From Neoconidiobolus thromboides FSU 785 (lineage: Eukaryota; Entomophthoromycota; Entomophthoromycetes; Entomophthorales; Neoconidiobolaceae), in contig MU626301.1 of NCBI GenBank assembly GCA_025603075.1, positions 1 to 64,000 on the forward strand: a DNA stretch of 64,000 nt, read 5' to 3'. Position numbers and translations under genes: made by a program. Below are positions 60,051 through 64,000 of this stretch, one piece after another. How positions within the stretch are numbered: position 1 is the first letter of the stretch; each line of letters opens with the position of its first letter. Below the pieces are notes generated by a model. The model was given only the letters and a program-made list of their open reading frames with translations. It did not search any database and had not been told where the DNA came from.

Positions 60051-62356
60051 TTACATTCTAAAAACACCAAAAGTATTATCAGTTCTTGTAGAAGGGTTAT
60101 TAAGTGCAGCAGATAAACCAAGGCCAAGTACAGTACGAGTATCTTGTGGACGAATTACACCATCATCCCATAATCTAGCGGAAGAAAAGTAAGGATGGCC
60201 TTCCTTTTCATATTGTTCTTGAATTGGCGCTTTAAATTTAGCCTCTTCATCCTCTGACCAACTTTGCCCCTTCTTTTCCATAGCATCCCTTTTAACTTGG
60301 GATAATACACCAGCAGCTTGTTCACCACCCATAACAGAGATACGTGCGTTTGGCCACATCCATAAAAATCTTGGAGAATAAGCTCTACCACACATACCGT
60401 AATTACCAGCGCCAAAACTTCCACCAATTAACACAGTAAATTTAGGTACTTGAGCGCAGGCTACTGCTGTTACCATCTTAGCACCATGTTTTGCTATACC
60501 TCCAGCTTCGGCTGAGGAACCAACCATAAACCCGGTGATATTTTGTAAAAATACCAATGGGATGTTACGTTGAGAACATAATTGAATAAAATGGGCAGCT
60601 TTCATAGCGGATTCAGCAAATAATACGCCATTGTTGGCTACAATACCTACTGGATAACCATGTATACGTGCAAAACCTAAGAAAGTGATTGATAAGTTGT
60701 TAAGAAATTGTACTATTCATTTAATAATTACCTGTTACAACAGTTGTGCCATATAATTCTTTAAATTCATTAAATTCAGAGCCATCAACAATACGTGCAA
60801 TAACTTCTTTAACATCAAATGGCTTTCTAAGATTATCACCAACAATACCACCCAATTCTTCAATGGAATATAAAGGTTCCTTAACACTCTCAATTGTAAG
60901 CTAAAAGCATGTTAATAATAATAAATCAAACTTATCTTAACGTTACCTTGTGTTCCTTCTTACGATTGAGAGTAGTTACAACTCTACGTGCAATAGATAA
61001 AGCATGTGCATCATCATTAGCATAATGGTCTGTAACACCAGAGGTACGGCCTAAAATAAATCATCAATTTAACTAATACAATACAAAAGTAAACAGCAAT
61101 AATACAATGTAAATCAGCACCGCCAAGATCTTCAGCAGAAACTACTTCACCAGTAGCAGCTTTAACTAATGGCGGGCCACCCAAAAAGATGGTGCCTTGT
61201 TTAGCTACAATAATAGACTCATCGGCCATAGCTGGTACATAAGCACCACCAGCAGTACATGAACCCATAACAACAGCTATTTGTGGAATACCTTCTGCAG
61301 ACATAGTAGCCTTAAATTATAATTTAGTTGATTATATATGGTATGTTTAGTGTATATTTACTTGGTTGAAGAAGATTCTACCAAAGTGTTCTTTATCTGG
61401 AAATACATCGGCTTGGTTTGGTAAATTAGCACCTCCAGAATCGACTACGAAAACAATTAGTATCAATAAATAATATATATACATATTTTATATTACCTAA
61501 GTAAATGCAAGGTAACTTATTTTCACGTGCGATTTCTTGAGCACGTAAATGTTTCTTAACTAAAATAACGTTAATATAATGATATTTTTAAAATATAATA
61601 GTAAATTACCAGTAATAGGGTAATAAGTACCACCCTTTTAGAACACAAAATTAAATATGTAATAAGTGAATAATAATATTTTTTACCTTAACAGTTGGAT
61701 CATTGGCTACGATCATACATTCAACACTATTATATTTTATATTTTACTGTTATTATATTCTGTATTAAGATGTATATAAAATTACCCTTGTACTCTACCA
61801 ATACCAGTAATAATACCACCAGCTGGTACATCTTCCTTGTATAATTTATAACCTGCTAATGCAGAAAGTTCAAGAAATGGGGAGCTAAATAAAAATATTA
61901 AATATATATGTTAAAATGTGATTAAAAACAATTACCCATTATCCAATAAACGTGCGATACTATTTTATAAAGACAAAAAAATAGTTCAATATTAGTTGTT
62001 GTTTTTAGTAGTAGCGAAATTATGTGTTTACCGATCTCTTGGTAACAATTTATTCCTTGAAAGATGACGTTGACGAGAGGCTTCACCACCACCTGAAGTA
62101 TTATAAAAAAATTGCCTATTATTTCCATATATATTTAATTACCTAAAGCCACTTTTTCACAGTCGTTTTCCAAGTCTTTAACCAACTTTTCCATTCTATG
62201 AGCATTCTCTTTAAATTGTTCAGAATGGATTTCCACTTTAGTAGTTAATACATTAGGCTCGTTATAAGTATGAAACTTTAAAGAGTTAATAGTTGAATTT
62301 ATTAAACCTTTTGAATTGATTGTTCTATTAATTAATTTTAAATTTCTTAATAACAT
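60051..62356 (-). CDS. MCCC2: Methylcrotonyl-CoA carboxylase beta subunit, mitochondrial
   Basis: The carboxyltransferase subunit of methylcrotonyl-CoA carboxylase in leucine breakdown; the biotin subunit is not in this window. About twelve exons run from ATG 62356 to TAA 60053-60051. The N-terminus is basic and hydroxylated, as in a mitochondrial presequence. Family motifs in order: [203 protein letters not shown]; and [17 protein letters not shown]. It looks fully functional. Confidence 0.95.
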
Positions 62357-63409
62357 TTTAATAGTTGTTGTTTTCTTTTATGTTAAAAAATAAAAATATT
62401 AAAAAAAAATCAATGGCTATTTATTCTTTGCTTTTCGATACATCATCGAATTTAGTGTTTTTATTTTTACAAAAATGACACGAAATTTTAGTAATAGTTA
62501 TAAAGTAAAACATTAAATATTAGAATTTTATATTTACGCTTCATAACTTCCTTCGATATAGCGAAAGGTTAAGTATGAATGTAGACTATATATACATACG
62601 AATACTACTACTATTATCGACCATAGCTACTGCTCATTATCTATGTTAAATAAACAGCATATTCTTGCACTTTAGCAATCCCCTAATAGCATAACCTTAT
62701 TTTTATACATATTACTCTTTAATTGGTTTTATTTTATTTTTATTTTTATAAATTATTAAACATAACCAATCCTCGAGTTTATTTATAATTTGACTTTAGT
62801 TTTAAATCTCGGATTTTTATTGGTGTGATAAATTATTAGAAAATTAAATTAAGATCAAAGTTTATTAAAAATAAGGCATGGGAATCTTTTCACTTTATTA
62901 TTTTTGTTTAGTTTTTATACTACATAGGATTAAACAAAATATAATTAGTACTGGATTAAAAAAGAAACTCATGCTATATTATTTGAATATGAAATTTGGT
63001 TTCAAGTATTTCAATTTAAAATGGAAGCTGAAAATATATTTAAGAGTTTAACTGAGAGTGCTTTTAGCTTCATTATTTTTTCTATTTTAAGTGCTATTTA
63101 AGTGGAAAATTGTAATAATCCTTATACAAAAAAATACATAACTATTAGTTTTTTGGAATTTTAAGCTGATCGGTAGTTGATCGAAACATAAGTGAAAAGA
63201 CATCCTTGTCTATTTTAAAAAGTAAACTCTTTCAAAAATAGTGGACAGTGTCTCATCAAAGAGGCACATCGTTCTTTTCAGCTAATTTTTGCAACTACTA
63301 TTTGCAATCATCAATTAATTAAATTCTAGCAAATCAATTTATGACACTAAAATCAAAAATGATTACTTAAATAAACTTAAAAAAACAATCAAACCTATTT
63401 TAAATAAAC
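62357..63409. other. Intergenic, divergent promoters and a MITE relic
   Basis: 1 kb between MCCC2 (minus) and SEC66 (plus). It includes a degraded MITE at 63049-63145. Nothing else is recognised. Confidence 0.5.
63049..63145 (-). mobile_element. Degraded MITE copy
   Basis: Inside blocks TTTTAGCTTCATTATTTTTTC, AAGTGCTATTTAAGTGG and CAAAAAAATACAT follow the family order in reverse orientation. Both TIRs are eroded. Confidence 0.5.
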
Positions 63410-64000
63410 ATGGGTTACGGTTTAGTTACAACTTATTTAGTAGGCTGGATAGTCGTATTCGGCTCTTTTGTATTCTTTTACCATAAAAATAAAGCTTTGG
63501 GTAACTTTCATTCTTTTTATTTTTTATGCTTTATTTAGCGTTTGATTATTAGCAAGTAGCAAATTAGAGCCTTGGTTCGGTGAAAATAAATATAAAGAAT
63601 TATATATCAAATTATTATCAGCAGATCCTCCAGTTGATGATTACTTATTAAAAGCGGCTTTATTACGTCGTGCTATGACAGTCGTTGAACGTGTATTGAA
63701 AATGCGTGAACAAAAGCCACCACTTTCACAATTGTTAAAAAATGGCTCTATTGGAGAAGATGTTTGGAATTCCTTTTTATTAGCTGAAGCTGAGCTTGAG
63801 ACTGAAGTTGTCGAAGTAATGGAAGAAGCGGATACCTTTAATGAAGGCTGGGGCCAATCAATCTATCAAACTGCTTCTGAAATGCATGGTCATGACCGTG
63901 CTCGTAGCCACCAGATGGAAGTTGAACGACTCAGGTCCTCAGAACGTGAAGTAAATAAAAAGATAGTTCAATGGAAAGAAGAGATGGATGAAAGTCTTAG
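63410..64000 (+). CDS. SEC66: Sec66/Sec71-type ER translocation subunit, 5' part
   Basis: A subunit of the Sec62/63 complex for post-translational import into the ER. ATG 63410 starts MGYGLVTTYLVGWIVVFGS, whose one TM helix anchors the protein. A single intron (about 63500-63551, GTAACT donor) joins NKALA to SSKLEPWFGENKYKELY. The cytosolic domain shows the family pattern: DDYLLKAALLRRAMTVVERV, LKMREQKPPLSQLLKNGSIG, EDVWNSFLLAEAELETEVVE, MEEADTFNEGWGQSIYQTAS. The frame is still open at the window edge, so the C-terminal end is missing. The residues seen fit a functional protein. Confidence 0.9.

Overview
The window is a stretch of a very A+T-rich nuclear genome, roughly three quarters A+T by eye. 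It has dense, very short introns (about 30-70 nt, GTAAGT-like donors, TAG/AAG acceptors) and fungal housekeeping genes: TOR, Sec66, GUP1, Scs7-type hydroxylase, Trp2 and V-ATPase B. Secreted tyrosinase, a zygomycete-like LPMO, F-box/LRR genes and this intron style fit an early-diverging fungus. An entomophthoralean such as Conidiobolus in the broad sense is my best guess, at moderate confidence and without any database search.

Layout. 1-9 kb: 5' end of TOR (minus), an unidentified multi-exon gene (minus), octanoyltransferase (plus), a BEM46/ABHD13-type hydrolase (plus) and the MBOAT protein GUP1 (minus). 9-15 kb: a gene-poor stretch with repeats, then two secreted copper enzymes, a tyrosinase and a His-brace LPMO. 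15.2-17.4 kb: a dead gene with PHD, SRA and RING regions in UHRF1 order, split by a MITE. 17.7-26 kb: F-box/LRR protein (minus), the spliceosomal helicase Aquarius (plus) and a stomatin-like SPFH protein (minus). 27-31.4 kb: relics of an LRR gene and probably of a zinc-cluster transcription factor, plus a small basic protein. 31.7-36.4 kb: a small unknown gene, a possible TAF1C/Rrn6-like gene, and POP7/Rpp20. 37-40.6 kb: a large pseudogene rich in Asn, Gln, Gly and Trp, with a tandem 39-residue repeat. 41.5-48.2 kb: fatty acid 2-hydroxylase, a 4.8 kb gene desert with one tRNA-Gly and four MITEs, and a CoA diphosphatase. 48.4-64 kb: Bystin, a bZIP factor, V-ATPase B, anthranilate synthase I, methylcrotonyl-CoA carboxylase beta, and the start of SEC66.

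The live genes are mostly unrelated housekeeping genes, as is usual in a fungal chromosome arm. There is no operon or biosynthetic cluster. What stands out lies between them. A roughly 105-bp TA-flanked terminal-inverted-repeat element (MITE) occurs about 13-14 times, in both orientations, and four copies lie in or at the ends of dead genes. Several dead genes carry stop codons that can be read as CAA/CAG/CGA/TGG altered by C-to-T or G-to-A transitions. One of the dead genes looks like a reader of methylated DNA (SRA domain). Exon boundaries given here are read by eye and are approximate unless stated.
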